The position numbers and the translations under genes are program-made. Positions 1 to 9,526 of a DNA stretch of 64,000 nucleotides are shown in pieces. Within the stretch, counting starts at the first letter, position 1; every line of letters starts with the position of its first letter. Below the pieces are notes generated by a model that saw nothing but the letters and a program-made list of their open reading frames with translations, had not been told where the DNA came from and did not search any database. The DNA comes from Bacillus sp. FJAT-29937 (GTDB lineage Bacteria > Bacillota > Bacilli > Bacillales > Cytobacillaceae): the NCBI RefSeq assembly GCF_001509555.1, contig NZ_LMAS01000012.1:1-64000 (forward strand), written 5' to 3'.

Positions 1-12
1 TGTTTTTTCCAA
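1..12 (-). CDS. possible first codons of a gene running off the left edge
   Basis: On the minus strand a strong Shine-Dalgarno (AGGAGGA, about 18-24) stands seven bases before a TTG codon at 12-10, followed by GAA AAA ACA to the window edge. Only four codons are visible, so no product can be named. The reading rests only on the ribosome binding site and could be chance. Confidence 0.25.
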
Positions 13-177
13 AGAGATCCTCCTCCGAATCATTTATGAGGAGATTATCTCATAATATATTTTCCGTTAAAATGTGGGTATAGTTTGACGCTTACGCCTA
101 TCAAAGGTATGGGAATAAGGGGACACTAATTAATCTAGTAAAAAATGGTGTTTTAAAAAAAGCTTAGCCTTCAAAAA

Positions 178-205
178 AATCCCCTGGTTAGGATTCCAGG
201 GGATT
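178..205 (-). terminator. Rho-independent terminator of the SBD-HNH gene
   Basis: An inverted repeat (AAATCCCCTGG / CCAGGGGATTT) with an eight-base loop is followed on the minus strand by a run of seven T. It lies about 80 bases past the stop of the HNH gene. Confidence 0.8.
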
Positions 206-283
206 TAAGCATTCCAGTAAAGGATTTAATATTATCAGGCAAGCTGGAAATAAGATCCTTTTACATAAATGTGAAATGTAATC

Positions 284-1156
284 TCAATTGACTACATACC
301 GTGATGGCCCTTTAAAGACCTCTCTGACATGCCATCCAATAAATGAATCATTCGGAACATAGTAATGTTGAACAGGATTGTGTACTGATTGCCCATGATA
401 TTTCATGACCCATTCGTCAAAACCATCACCGCCATTTGCATATTCGGAGACTAGGAATTTTCTTTCGTGGTTTATTGTAAAAATACCACGATCGAATAGC
501 TTATGATGCAAAGAACAAAGTGCAATACCATTCTCTTCTGTATCTGGTCCGCCAGCCTGGTGCCACTTAATATGAGCTGCCTCTATCCCCACTAATTGAT
601 TCCCTAATCGTACATTGAAACCACAAACTGCACACCGGTATTCATAAGCTTTGAGCACTCGTTCTCTGAACTTAGGATCTCGACTGCTTTTTTTCCCAAT
701 CGTAAAATCTAGCCCAATAGCATCAAGAATGTCTTCATGCAAGGTTTCCGGGAAGTGAGCATAAAGGACTGTTTCAGCCACTTCCCTTTGTAACTGTATA
801 TCATTTTTTAATAGATTATATATCTCTGTTTTAAAGCCTGCAGAAATTTGATTATCGATTAGTTGTTTATTCGTGAATTTACTTGTATTTATTGGCTCTG
901 AGAGGTCCCAAATACCATCATTTACTAATCTCACAAATGGCTGTTCCGGATGATAAGAACTTCTAAGAGGACCAAATTCTACTAATAGCTCCTTTAATTT
1001 TTCTCTCGCTTTATTATATGGGATAAGACGGTGACTCTCTTTTTGCAAATCCCCAATTGCATACAAAATCAAGAGAGGTTTATGTGGAGCACGTTGATCT
1101 CCTTTTTTCCAAATCGATAATTGATTTAATCGATTAATTAATTCATTCCGATCCAT
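284..1156 (-). CDS. SBD-HNH restriction endonuclease (phosphorothioate-DNA-binding type)
   Basis: The 290-residue protein has an N-terminal region resembling the sulfur-binding domain of ScoMcrA-type enzymes (RAPHKPLL at 22-29, EFGPLR at about 60-65, PEQPF at 70-74) and a C-terminal HNH nuclease with CAVC at 175-178, EAAHI at 192-196 and N209/H217-H218. Known relatives recognise phosphorothioated (sometimes methylated) DNA and cut it, a type IV strategy. I chose the ATG at 1156 because the longer frame would overlap the upstream gene; a GTG at 1162, six bases after a GGAGG, is an alternative. No dnd or ssp sulfur-modification gene is in the window, which fits a role against modified invading DNA. 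The family assignment is from motif recall. Confidence 0.8.
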   Translation of the reverse strand: MDRNELINRLNQLSIWKKGDQRAPHKPLLILYAIGDLQKESHRLIPYNKAREKLKELLVEFGPLRSSYHPEQPFVRLVNDGIWDLSEPINTSKFTNKQLIDNQISAGFKTEIYNLLKNDIQLQREVAETVLYAHFPETLHEDILDAIGLDFTIGKKSSRDPKFRERVLKAYEYRCAVCGFNVRLGNQLVGIEAAHIKWHQAGGPDTEENGIALCSLHHKLFDRGIFTINHERKFLVSEYANGGDGFDEWVMKYHGQSVHNPVQHYYVPNDSFIGWHVREVFKGPSRYVVN

Positions 1157-1199
1157 TTTCACCACGCCCCTCCCCTTTACAACAGAAGGAATATTCATA

Positions 1200-3128
1200 C
1201 TAACTAGTCTTTTCTCCGGACTTCTTAACAGCCTGTCGTTCCATATTAATATCATCAAAATATTTCGTATACTCCGATTCTCCGGAATAGGATAGGCAAA
1301 GGTATTCTTTCGCCCTTGTCATTCCAATATATAACAAAGATGCTTCCCGCTCTTTATCATCTTCTAAAGCAAACGGCATGTTATCTATATTCACAATAAA
1401 AACTGCCTGAAAATCTAAGCCTTTGCTGCTGTCAATTGTGCTAATTTTCACGGAATCTTCTTCTCGTTCAAACCTCCGCTTGGTCTCACTATTTTCAGTT
1501 AGCCAGTAATACCTAATACCCTCCTGATCAAGGGCTCGCTTTAACACATCGATGTAATTCATCTGGTATGTCTTTTTCACCCGATAAAGAATCAGCATTT
1601 CAGAAAAAGGAACTTTGTATTGCTCATGCAGCTTTTGAATTTGCCGTACAACAATTTTTGCCTCTTTAAAAAAACTGTCAGTTTTAACAATGGCTGGTTC
1701 TACACCTTTTCTTCTAGTACTTTGAGGTGCAATGACTTCCCCTTCGTACTCCTTACTAACGACCTTATTTTTAAGAGCAGAATGCTTTTGATAAAAATCC
1801 CAAGCAAATTTCACAATCTGAGCTGTGTTACGATAATTAATGCTTAATACCTTAGATCTTCCTTGAAAGCTCAGCCCCGTGTCCTGCACATAACTGCGTT
1901 TCCGCTTGTATATGGTTTGTGCCCTATCCTCAACCAATAAGAGGGATTTTGTATCTGGATTCAGCAATTGACTAACAAGACCAAACCAATCTCCTTGGAA
2001 GTCCTGGCCCTCATCTATTAATATAGCATCATACATCGGTAAAATAGCTTGCCCGATTTCAAGTTTTTCAATCATGGATGGGATAGCATCCTCTGTGATC
2101 CTTAAATCATTCTTTAGCCATGCGTGGAAATTACGGACTTCTATATTATGTATTTTTGAGTGTACTTCTTGTTCTACCGCTGAAAAATCAAAATCAAATA
2201 GGTTATCAGGCTCATTCATCATATGATGAATCATTTGCTCAATACTTCGGGCAAGAGAAATATTATAGCATAATATTAAAATCTTCCAATCCGGATGATC
2301 CTTTGCCAGCATCTTTGCCCGACTGGCAAGTATCAATGTTTTTCCGCTTCCAGCCACTCCGCGAATCAGACGATTTTTATCCCCAATTTGCTTTGCCAGC
2401 ATTTCTTGATGAAGGTCCATTGCCTTAATATCATGCAATGACAAAAGCAACTGGTCTTGGTATGGAACTGGTTGCCTAAACTCAGCACTAATACGTACCT
2501 CCGGAAATAAGTGGTAGCGGATTGCATCCAGTTCTTCCTTCCCTAATGGGGTGCGTAAACGATAAGGGACAATGAACATATTACAGATTTTATCAAATAA
2601 ATTTTCTTCTGAAAAAGCTTCCTTGTCTGGATCAATCTCATCCCGGGTTAAACAAAGGGACGGCTCAACCACTGAATACAGCCCGTTTTCAATAAAGTCT
2701 TTCTGATAAAGCCGAGTGAACACCGTCCCAAACCCATAAGGGAACTTTAGCTGGAATTGATACTTCCCTTCTAGTTGAACCAGAGTTCGATCTTTCTTCA
2801 ATGCATCTACGATATGGAACGTATTCTCGCGAGCTTGCTTTAATGGACTTTTCGTTTTCGTCTGTTCCCCTGAAGAAGTAATCAGGGTCCATTCATCTTG
2901 ATTTATTTGAAACAATGTATTCTTTGTATAATCTTTTACTTCCAATACTAATAACCCGAGATCAGGGCCAATAATCACAAAATCCGGCCGCTTCCCATGT
3001 ATCTCAGGCTCATAATACACAATATAGTCATCAGGCAAATATGTCTTCAACGTTCGAAATAGCAGCCTCTCACCGGCCGTTGCAGTCGAACGAATCGATT
3101 CAGGAATTGTAAAAGCCACTCTACCCAC
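1200..3128 (-). CDS. NERD-domain SF1 (UvrD/Rep-like) helicase
   Basis: The 642-residue protein joins an N-terminal NERD nuclease-related domain (E20, RPDF at 47-50, EVK at 63-65) to a superfamily 1 helicase: Walker A GVAGSGKT near residue 257, DEGQDF Walker B near 375, a late SSKGLDFQ motif and YIGMTRAKEYL motif VI. NERD is a PD-(D/E)XK-like fold, so the protein probably unwinds and cuts nucleic acid. It lies directly upstream of the SBD-HNH gene on the same strand, which suggests a defence role, and its layout recalls nuclease-helicase immunity proteins; that comparison is inference. The start is GTG with a weak ribosome binding site; GTG codon 4 is an alternative. Confidence 0.8.
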   Translation of the reverse strand: MGRVAFTIPESIRSTATAGERLLFRTLKTYLPDDYIVYYEPEIHGKRPDFVIIGPDLGLLVLEVKDYTKNTLFQINQDEWTLITSSGEQTKTKSPLKQARENTFHIVDALKKDRTLVQLEGKYQFQLKFPYGFGTVFTRLYQKDFIENGLYSVVEPSLCLTRDEIDPDKEAFSEENLFDKICNMFIVPYRLRTPLGKEELDAIRYHLFPEVRISAEFRQPVPYQDQLLLSLHDIKAMDLHQEMLAKQIGDKNRLIRGVAGSGKTLILASRAKMLAKDHPDWKILILCYNISLARSIEQMIHHMMNEPDNLFDFDFSAVEQEVHSKIHNIEVRNFHAWLKNDLRITEDAIPSMIEKLEIGQAILPMYDAILIDEGQDFQGDWFGLVSQLLNPDTKSLLLVEDRAQTIYKRKRSYVQDTGLSFQGRSKVLSINYRNTAQIVKFAWDFYQKHSALKNKVVSKEYEGEVIAPQSTRRKGVEPAIVKTDSFFKEAKIVVRQIQKLHEQYKVPFSEMLILYRVKKTYQMNYIDVLKRALDQEGIRYYWLTENSETKRRFEREEDSVKISTIDSSKGLDFQAVFIVNIDNMPFALEDDKEREASLLYIGMTRAKEYLCLSYSGESEYTKYFDDINMERQAVKKSGEKTS

Positions 3129-3246
3129 TCACAATCTGAGGTTTTCTTACATTATACTACAAAAGGAGGGGGAATTTTACAAATATTGGACTAAGAATAA
3201 CTTTTTTAGGCCACCCATAAAGTTAATTATTGATTATAAAGTTAAT

Positions 3247-3790
3247 TTACTAGAATTAGTCCAGTCCAGATTACCGATGTGCAGCAGGTAAAAGCGCGCG
3301 ATCTTGCTGAACCTCTTGGAACAATCTACACTGTCTGAGAAGAGTTGCCGTTCACGTAAGGGAACGCATTGGCCCAGCGTGGTAATTTTGCTTTCAAGCA
3401 GTCAAGAATTTTCGTGTTCATAGCGCGGAAGATTTCACTGATCACTTCATGCATATTCGAGGCATACGCGCGCTCATCTGCTCCATAGTGTCACTGAACA
3501 GATTTTTCCCGCTGAGAATTCCGGTGTTCTCTGCAAAGGAGCAAAAGATCAGCCGCTCCATGAAGTGGTTGATCTCGTGGTGCCGTTCGTCCGTACCCTA
3601 TTGTGGGTTGCCTTTCAATAGCTCGACTAGAGCCTGTTCAACCGGCTCGTACCCGGATATCGAAAAAACTGTCGCGTACCTGCTTAACGGTCGTGATCCC
3701 GGCTAGCGGCAAGAAAAAGCCAAAGAAATCTGGGAAATCCTGATAGACACATGTGACATCTCGCCGGAATCCAGCTCCTCGGCCTCAAAG
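3247..3790 (-). pseudogene. degraded MmeI-like class I DNA methyltransferase (N-terminal part)
   Basis: Minus-strand translation in shifting frames gives FFLPLAG (near 3700), YEPVEQALVELLKGNPQ, then HHEINHFMERLIFCSFAENTG (roughly 3520-3590 region, shown in two parts by frame), then EIFRAMNT with ANAFPYVNG (3360-3440) and finally ARFYLLHIGNLDWT (ending near 3255). These blocks occur in this order in the helical region before the methyltransferase domain of MmeI-like (type IIL) enzymes. At least three frameshifts and several stops break it, and the methyltransferase motifs are absent. Local GC is higher than in neighbouring genes, which fits foreign origin. It is a relic of a restriction-modification gene inside the defence island. 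Confidence 0.7.
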
Positions 3791-3927
3791 TAATTAGAAG
3801 TCTAACTTGGTTGCTCCACTTATCAAGACAGTCACGGCGGATCTAATACTGAGTTTTGTCATTATGCGGTTTTCCAACATCATTAACTTGATAGCATAAA
3901 AACTGACTTTTTTACATTGGAGGTTCT

Positions 3928-4359
3928 TTATTCACTGAGAGCAATCCTTGCTAAATCACCAATCTTAATAACTTTCTCTCCGGTTTTTCTACCAGTGATT
4001 TCGGACTTATCAACATTAATTTTTTCTACTATAGTCCTTGTTTCCGTAGTTCCACCCAAACCGTTGGTAGCAATACTACTAAAGGCTCTTTGCATTGCAG
4101 ATGGATGAAATATTTTTTCTGTTATTATCTTTTTACACACCGCAAAATTTGAATATATTTCTGTAACTTCTAATTTTTCTTTTATAAAATCTAGTGTTCC
4201 AAGCTTTTCATCTTCATTAAATGGGTCTATTATTTCATCACCTTCTAAAAATATCTCAATATTATCCCCTAAAGAAATATCATCATTAATTCCTCCGTTA
4301 ATCACTAGACTATATTCATCAATTATCTTTATAACTTTGAACGTTATATAACTGCTCAT
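3928..4359 (-). CDS. unassigned small beta-rich protein of a two-gene unit
   Basis: I do not recognise this 143-residue protein. It opens with alternating hydrophobic strands (KVIKIIDEYSLVINGG), then a GDNIEIF turn, IIDPFNEDEKLG and a late KIGDLARI. The pattern resembles small beta-barrels such as the C-terminal domain of FlgT-like proteins; this is a weak resemblance only. The ATG at 4359 lies six bases after GAGGG and inside the end of the upstream gene (about 41 bp overlap), so the two are probably translationally coupled. It has no signal peptide or membrane segment. Its place between restriction genes suggests a defence-linked role, which is inference. Confidence 0.6.
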   Translation of the reverse strand: MSSYITFKVIKIIDEYSLVINGGINDDISLGDNIEIFLEGDEIIDPFNEDEKLGTLDFIKEKLEVTEIYSNFAVCKKIITEKIFHPSAMQRAFSSIATNGLGGTTETRTIVEKINVDKSEITGRKTGEKVIKIGDLARIALSE

Positions 4360-4807
4360 CAAATTCCCTCTTTTCTTTATTAATAATTTCTATGGTTCTC
4401 TTTTTTACACTTCCTGCTTCATCTCTCATTTCTTGGTGTTTTTGTCCTCTGTAGGAGTTTTTTACATACCCTTCGTACTCAGTTATCAATGTACCTAATT
4501 CCACTAAATCGTGATTAATAAATAGCTCTCTTTTATGTACAAACTTATCATAATTTACTATTTTATTATCTAGGCGGACTTTTTCATGGTTTAATTTATC
4601 TAATTCATAATTTAAGGTACCACTATTAGATTGTTCCTTGTTAAGTTTGATTTGTAAAAATATTGCTAGCCCAATAAAATAAAGTACGGTTATGGATAAG
4701 GGGACTATGATCTTAAGAGGGTATGCTAATGAGGGAATAAAGTAACTTAATATAGTTAAAACCCCCGGCAATATTGTAAAAATGAATACTACTGTTATAA
4801 GCTTCAA
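4319..4807 (-). CDS. unassigned membrane protein with two TM helices and a cytoplasmic coiled coil
   Basis: The 162-residue protein has two hydrophobic helices in its first 55 residues (LITVVFIFTILPGVLTIL and LKIIVPLSITVLYFIGLAIF) followed by a charged, heptad-like region rich in Lys, Glu and Leu to the C-terminus. No family is recognised. Translation starts at TTG 4807, seven bases after a perfect AGGAGGTG. It overlaps the next gene by about 40 bp, so the pair should be made together. The design (membrane anchor plus cytoplasmic coil, with a small partner, in a restriction island) is seen in membrane effectors of some abortive-infection systems, but no sequence match supports that here. Confidence 0.6.
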   Translation of the reverse strand: MKLITVVFIFTILPGVLTILSYFIPSLAYPLKIIVPLSITVLYFIGLAIFLQIKLNKEQSNSGTLNYELDKLNHEKVRLDNKIVNYDKFVHKRELFINHDLVELGTLITEYEGYVKNSYRGQKHQEMRDEAGSVKKRTIEIINKEKREFDEQLYNVQSYKDN

Positions 4808-4952
4808 TTAAGGACACCTCCTCTTACATTAAACTGCTGAGTTGGCCAGTTACAAATTTAACCAAATAATACCAGATAAAGACGGCTTACCTTTAATTTG
4901 TTTTCGAATCTCCCCTACTATTTTACTAGATTCAACAAATTGGACCAACAAA

Positions 4953-4992
4953 AAGTACCAGAACTCACCATTAGATGCTAATCCTGGTACTT
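4953..4992 (-). terminator. terminator of the McrBC-type operon
   Basis: The inverted repeat AAGTACCAG / CTGGTACTT is followed on the minus strand by TTTTTG. It lies 16 bases past the stop of the DUF2357 gene and closes the two-gene operon. Confidence 0.75.
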
Positions 4993-5007
4993 ATTAGTTA
5001 CTAATTT

Positions 5008-7476
5008 TTACACTAATGACTTTAAAATTCTAAATACTCCCGCTGGATTTTTCTCTAATTCATCAATTAATACTACCTTTCTAACAGTAGCCTTAACAAA
5101 AACAATTTCTCTTTCGTCTAAGTCCATTTTTACACTTATATCTTTTATCTTATACTCCTTCACTCGCGTTGCTTGATCAATATTTATCTCATCTAAGTCT
5201 AGCTTTATTTGATCAGACACCCTTCTAAGCATACGCCATAAAGTTAATTCTTCCTTGGACTTCATAAATAATTCAGGGAGTTCTCTAGATTCTTTTAATT
5301 GATTAAATGTCGTCATTATGTAATTCGAAATACCGTAATTTACAGGCTTAATAACAGGATTAAGATTGATCCAGAAATCAACCTTTAACATTATTAGTTC
5401 CAACTCATTAATTCTGATTGGATTAATTTCCTCTACCTTACCGTAAATCAACACACCGTTTTCTCTCTCAATTCCTTTTTTTACGTACAATGCGACATAT
5501 TTGGCTTTCTGCCAGCCTTTTTTCAGATTTTCAACAGGTATTAAATAACATCTATCTCTGACAAAACGATCAAAGTCTTCACGATTTGATACAAGTCCCA
5601 CAAAAACAAATTCATGCATATTTGATTTCCAATCCTCCAAGGTTCCTCGTGGGAGAATCCCTTCCTTTTGGATTTCCTCTGGACTTTTATCGATTAAATT
5701 TTCCACAAATCGCTCGACTAGAGTAGTCGCATTCGGTAGAAATGGTATTCCACCAATGTTTACTTTTTCAATGCTGTTATAGAATTGATGATTCTGATAT
5801 GTTTGTTCATCATACCAAGGAAACAATACATAGGCTCCAAAGGCAGTTCGTGCATAAGGACCATCATTGGAAGATACGATGGAATCCCTATACCTGTGCA
5901 TAGTGTTGATATCGTCCTCCATTGGTCCAGGACTTTGATATTGTTTTCGATAGTAACTATCTTCCTGTGCGTAGTCTATTCGATATTTTGCATCAAAAAT
6001 AAATTTATAGCTATAATCCTTCCCCTTCTTCTTAATACTAAGCATTGTATCAGGTCTCTGTGAAACAGTTGGCATTGGCCCTTCATATTTCTGATAAGTC
6101 AATACAATTTTCTCATTCGTAATTGGATGTTTATACACCCTAGTCGCTTTTTTATTAGCCACTAAATTTATATATAAGCCATCTCTGTTGACTTGAATAA
6201 TGTCCTGACTCATAAGCGTGTACTTTCGCCCAAGTATTTGTCCAAGCTTAAGAAATGTCCAATACTCGTATAAAACAGCCACATCTTTTACGGACATTTT
6301 ATAGATTTTCCCCTGTAGAATTAATCCTTTTGAAACCGTTAGAAATATTTGAAAAGCATCTCTGTACCCAGGGGCCATTTGAAGGACAAGGCTCATTATC
6401 GAACGGTCAAGCATCCCGATCGTATTCCAAAAAGGATTTTTCAAACGTAGTTGAAATTGATAAATCATCTTTTCAATTTTCTCAACTAAATCTTGATCTG
6501 GTTCTTTTAAAGATCGTTTCATGGAATAGTTAACAGATTCTAATAAATCTTGAAGCTTATGAATTAATCTTTCCATCATCCATTTCACGTATCTATTTTC
6601 AAGAGTATCATATGTAAGTTCCTTCTTAATTCGCAATCCTTCCATCGGCATCAGACATTTGCTATAAACTGGGATACCTCTTTCTACCTCTACAAATACA
6701 TTTGAGCGTTTCCGTAAATAACTTCTGCTGGTCGAATCAAGCTTTCTTAATTGATCTCCTCTAGCCTTTTCGTAAGTGCTATGCAGCTTATGATGAGGCT
6801 GCTGTTCAATCCGGATAATCGCTTGAAGAAAATGGTGAAAATGTTCACTTATTAAGCGAAAGAACTCAGATCTTGAAGGTTTACCCTCAAGTTTTAAACG
6901 AGCTCCTAAATAGGTTTTCCGAATAAAATGGTAAGCTAGATTGTATATCTCATCATTGACTTCATCTAATAACCTATTATAATCGTTTTTATAATCCAGC
7001 TTTGATGGAAAAACTTCAAGTGTCACTTCTAAAATAGGCTCACCTTCTCTTCGTATTTCAAAAGTAGTAAAACCAACTTCATTTTGGAATTGAAGGTTTC
7101 CCATCAATACTGCTTGTCCGCCAATTTTCACAGACGAGATTGCTTGTCTTAATAGCGGATGCTCATGATAAAAGGATAAATCCTGCTCTTCTTTAGGAAC
7201 CACGATCAGCTGGTACATCCCATTTTCAAAGAAGATTGGTCTTAGGTCTTTTGGATTTACAAGTTTATTCTGATTAATATCATAAACTTTTACCTCTTGA
7301 ACATCGTCACCATCATAAGAAAATTTCATGATATCGTGAAAATCCATGCTGCGGTATTGTTTTAATCCCTCGTACCGTTCATGGTACGGTTTTCCCTTAA
7401 GGATTAGCGAAAGATTCGCTGTTTCAATCTGTACTAATTCAACATCCTCACGAGATCCAGAAGGAAGTGAAGCCAT
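5008..7476 (-). CDS. DUF2357 McrC-like nuclease subunit
   Basis: This 822-residue protein resembles DUF2357/McrC-type partners of McrB GTPases/ATPases. A PD-(D/E)XK nuclease core is visible: RPD at 474-476 and FDAK at 494-497 (D476, D495, K497). The long N-terminal part is mixed alpha/beta with no named domain that I can see. The start ATG lies eight bases after AGGAGG, and the frame overlaps the end of the upstream AAA gene by 29 bp, so the two are coupled. In McrBC systems the ATPase recognises modified DNA and translocates while the McrC subunit cuts. A terminator follows directly. Confidence 0.8.
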   Translation of the reverse strand: MASLPSGSREDVELVQIETANLSLILKGKPYHERYEGLKQYRSMDFHDIMKFSYDGDDVQEVKVYDINQNKLVNPKDLRPIFFENGMYQLIVVPKEEQDLSFYHEHPLLRQAISSVKIGGQAVLMGNLQFQNEVGFTTFEIRREGEPILEVTLEVFPSKLDYKNDYNRLLDEVNDEIYNLAYHFIRKTYLGARLKLEGKPSRSEFFRLISEHFHHFLQAIIRIEQQPHHKLHSTYEKARGDQLRKLDSTSRSYLRKRSNVFVEVERGIPVYSKCLMPMEGLRIKKELTYDTLENRYVKWMMERLIHKLQDLLESVNYSMKRSLKEPDQDLVEKIEKMIYQFQLRLKNPFWNTIGMLDRSIMSLVLQMAPGYRDAFQIFLTVSKGLILQGKIYKMSVKDVAVLYEYWTFLKLGQILGRKYTLMSQDIIQVNRDGLYINLVANKKATRVYKHPITNEKIVLTYQKYEGPMPTVSQRPDTMLSIKKKGKDYSYKFIFDAKYRIDYAQEDSYYRKQYQSPGPMEDDINTMHRYRDSIVSSNDGPYARTAFGAYVLFPWYDEQTYQNHQFYNSIEKVNIGGIPFLPNATTLVERFVENLIDKSPEEIQKEGILPRGTLEDWKSNMHEFVFVGLVSNREDFDRFVRDRCYLIPVENLKKGWQKAKYVALYVKKGIERENGVLIYGKVEEINPIRINELELIMLKVDFWINLNPVIKPVNYGISNYIMTTFNQLKESRELPELFMKSKEELTLWRMLRRVSDQIKLDLDEINIDQATRVKEYKIKDISVKMDLDEREIVFVKATVRKVVLIDELEKNPAGVFRILKSLV

Positions 7477-9526
7477 CCTCCAACCTCCTTAGCATTTCCG
7501 CTACCTTTTTTGTGCTTTGAGGATACAATGTAGTACCTGATAAATCAAGATCAGCTATGTCAACACTATCCTCATACTGTTTATTGGTAAAGAGTTGAAA
7601 CAATTTCCTTAGTAATTCATCCACCCGAGAATCACTGCCAGAAATTCGCGGCAAGATTTTTTGCAGAATACAATGATCTAGTGCTTCATCGAACTTCATT
7701 AAATCATTTTCTTCTGCATAAGCCATGTAAAAACAGATTTCATCACGAACGCGATAACCGAAATGAGCATTTATCAACTGAAGTAATTCATTCATTTTTA
7801 CTAGTTCAAGAGTTACCCTTTCCACTAAATCTTGCTTCTGCCGATAAACGTCTTTTAAATGAAGATACTTTGCCGCTAAGGAAGCTTGTCCTACAACAAC
7901 AGGTTCCACTTGCTCAAGTTCATGTAAAAAGGTAAGATTTCCAAGGTCAACTCGGTTAAATTCAATTGTATTCGCTCGATCCAAAACCTTTTTACTAAAA
8001 GGATGTGTTGTCTCGTCCATATTAACGGTCCCAATGACATAAAGGTTATTCGGTAGCTTTAGATTCACACCCGCCGTCTCTTCGGTTAATAAATACGTAG
8101 AAACGATCTTGCCTTCCTTCCACTTTCGACTTTCCATCACGGAAAGAATATCACTAAAATAATATTCCACTCTAGCCAAATTCATTTCATCCAATAATAC
8201 AAAATGAGGCAATTTAGGATGGTCCAGCGCCCTTTTGATCACCTTCGTCAGAGGTCCTTCTCTAAACTCTCCTTTTATATCAACATACCCAAGTAAATCT
8301 GAACCATCATTCCAGTCTGGACGGATAGGAATCAAGGCGAATTGACCGTTTTCCTCAGTTGCACCCAAACTTTCAGCAAACCATTGAACCATTTTAGTTT
8401 TACCTGTACCCGATATACCAGAAAGTATTACAAACGGTTTGGTTTTTAAAGAAAGGAAAAGGTTTATAACCTCTTCTTTTTTGAAGAAAAAGCCTTTGGA
8501 TCTTATGTAACCATAGATGTGATCGATAAGCTTCTTATTGGATAAATATGTTTGGGGAATTTCTTTAATATTTTTCTGCTCTTTACTTGTTTCATATTCT
8601 TCCAATTTCAACCTAACCTCCGAGGGAAATCTATAATTAAATAATTTGTATAAATTCTTTGCAAATTCCTCAGTCAATCCAAAGAAATACCCTTGTTTAA
8701 GATCCCCATTTACATCGAAAGGACCGCTTTCCTTTAATCTCCACTCCTCAGGGATTTCTTCTTTTCTAATGGTTGGTTCTAATTGAAAATATGACAATGC
8801 CAACAAATATCCATCTTCTTGCCAAGCATCACTAGTAATTGCTATTGGTTTTGGTGCTTTAACAGCAGTATTCTTTACAACCCCGATGGACCTTAGCTCC
8901 CTTGCGGAATAACAGAATACAATATCCCCTATTACAGGTTCCAAAAGTCTTACATGATGTGGAAGAGGTATTCCTTGTTTAGATTTTTGGGGAGCCCATA
9001 GATAACTACCACTTTTTTCTTGTTTATAGGTTTGACCCTGATTCACCCACCAAAATGATGGTCTGGACAGCTGTTTCTGTTTTGATAAAAGCTTTACTTT
9101 ATATATAAATGGGTTTTCGGTCTGATAAAAGTCAATATACTCCGACATTTCTTCAGGAGTATGTACTGGTTTTTTTGACTTTTCTTCACGATTTTCGCTT
9201 AAATATTGATAACTTGTATCAAAAACTCCCTTTAATAATTCTTTTAAAGAACTATTCTGATCATATCGGAGTTGTAGTGATCCTGTATTCGAATCTTTAC
9301 GCTTAAAATTTATCAAATTGACTTTATATATTTGCTCATTAATAATTAATTCTATTGAAACTTTTTCACCAATATTTAAATAATGGTTAGCATTCGCAAT
9401 AGCAAAATCCTGATGAAACTCAAATGGTATTTGAGTTCCATATTCAAAAATAGACCAATCTACCTTTTTTCTTGCTATTAAATTTGATACTTGAGGTTTT
9501 GACCAACTTCGGACTTCTTTAATCAT
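7448..9526 (-). CDS. McrB-like AAA+ ATPase with EVE-like modified-base reader domain
   Basis: The 692-residue protein has three parts: an N-terminal beta-rich domain (1-100) that I cannot name; an EVE/PUA-like domain (about 155-265) with FWWVNQGQTY, LWAP and GDIVFCYS; and a McrB-type AAA+ domain with Walker A GISGTGKT at 370-377, LLDEMN at 444-449 and GTVNMDE near 490. EVE domains bind modified bases such as 5-methyl- or hydroxymethylcytosine, so the protein probably senses modified invading DNA and drives the DUF2357 nuclease encoded downstream with overlap. The start ATG follows GGTGG by five bases. It is a type IV restriction ATPase in all likelihood; the substrate is inferred. Confidence 0.82.
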   Translation of the reverse strand: MIKEVRSWSKPQVSNLIARKKVDWSIFEYGTQIPFEFHQDFAIANANHYLNIGEKVSIELIINEQIYKVNLINFKRKDSNTGSLQLRYDQNSSLKELLKGVFDTSYQYLSENREEKSKKPVHTPEEMSEYIDFYQTENPFIYKVKLLSKQKQLSRPSFWWVNQGQTYKQEKSGSYLWAPQKSKQGIPLPHHVRLLEPVIGDIVFCYSARELRSIGVVKNTAVKAPKPIAITSDAWQEDGYLLALSYFQLEPTIRKEEIPEEWRLKESGPFDVNGDLKQGYFFGLTEEFAKNLYKLFNYRFPSEVRLKLEEYETSKEQKNIKEIPQTYLSNKKLIDHIYGYIRSKGFFFKKEEVINLFLSLKTKPFVILSGISGTGKTKMVQWFAESLGATEENGQFALIPIRPDWNDGSDLLGYVDIKGEFREGPLTKVIKRALDHPKLPHFVLLDEMNLARVEYYFSDILSVMESRKWKEGKIVSTYLLTEETAGVNLKLPNNLYVIGTVNMDETTHPFSKKVLDRANTIEFNRVDLGNLTFLHELEQVEPVVVGQASLAAKYLHLKDVYRQKQDLVERVTLELVKMNELLQLINAHFGYRVRDEICFYMAYAEENDLMKFDEALDHCILQKILPRISGSDSRVDELLRKLFQLFTNKQYEDSVDIADLDLSGTTLYPQSTKKVAEMLRRLEDGFTSFWIS

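Noticed and set aside
2120..2428. Plus-strand 102-codon frame inside the NERD-helicase gene
   Set aside because: It is a shadow of a well-supported helicase frame on the other strand.
3449..3706. Plus-strand 85-codon frame
   Set aside because: It is antisense to the decayed MmeI-like gene and has no start signal.
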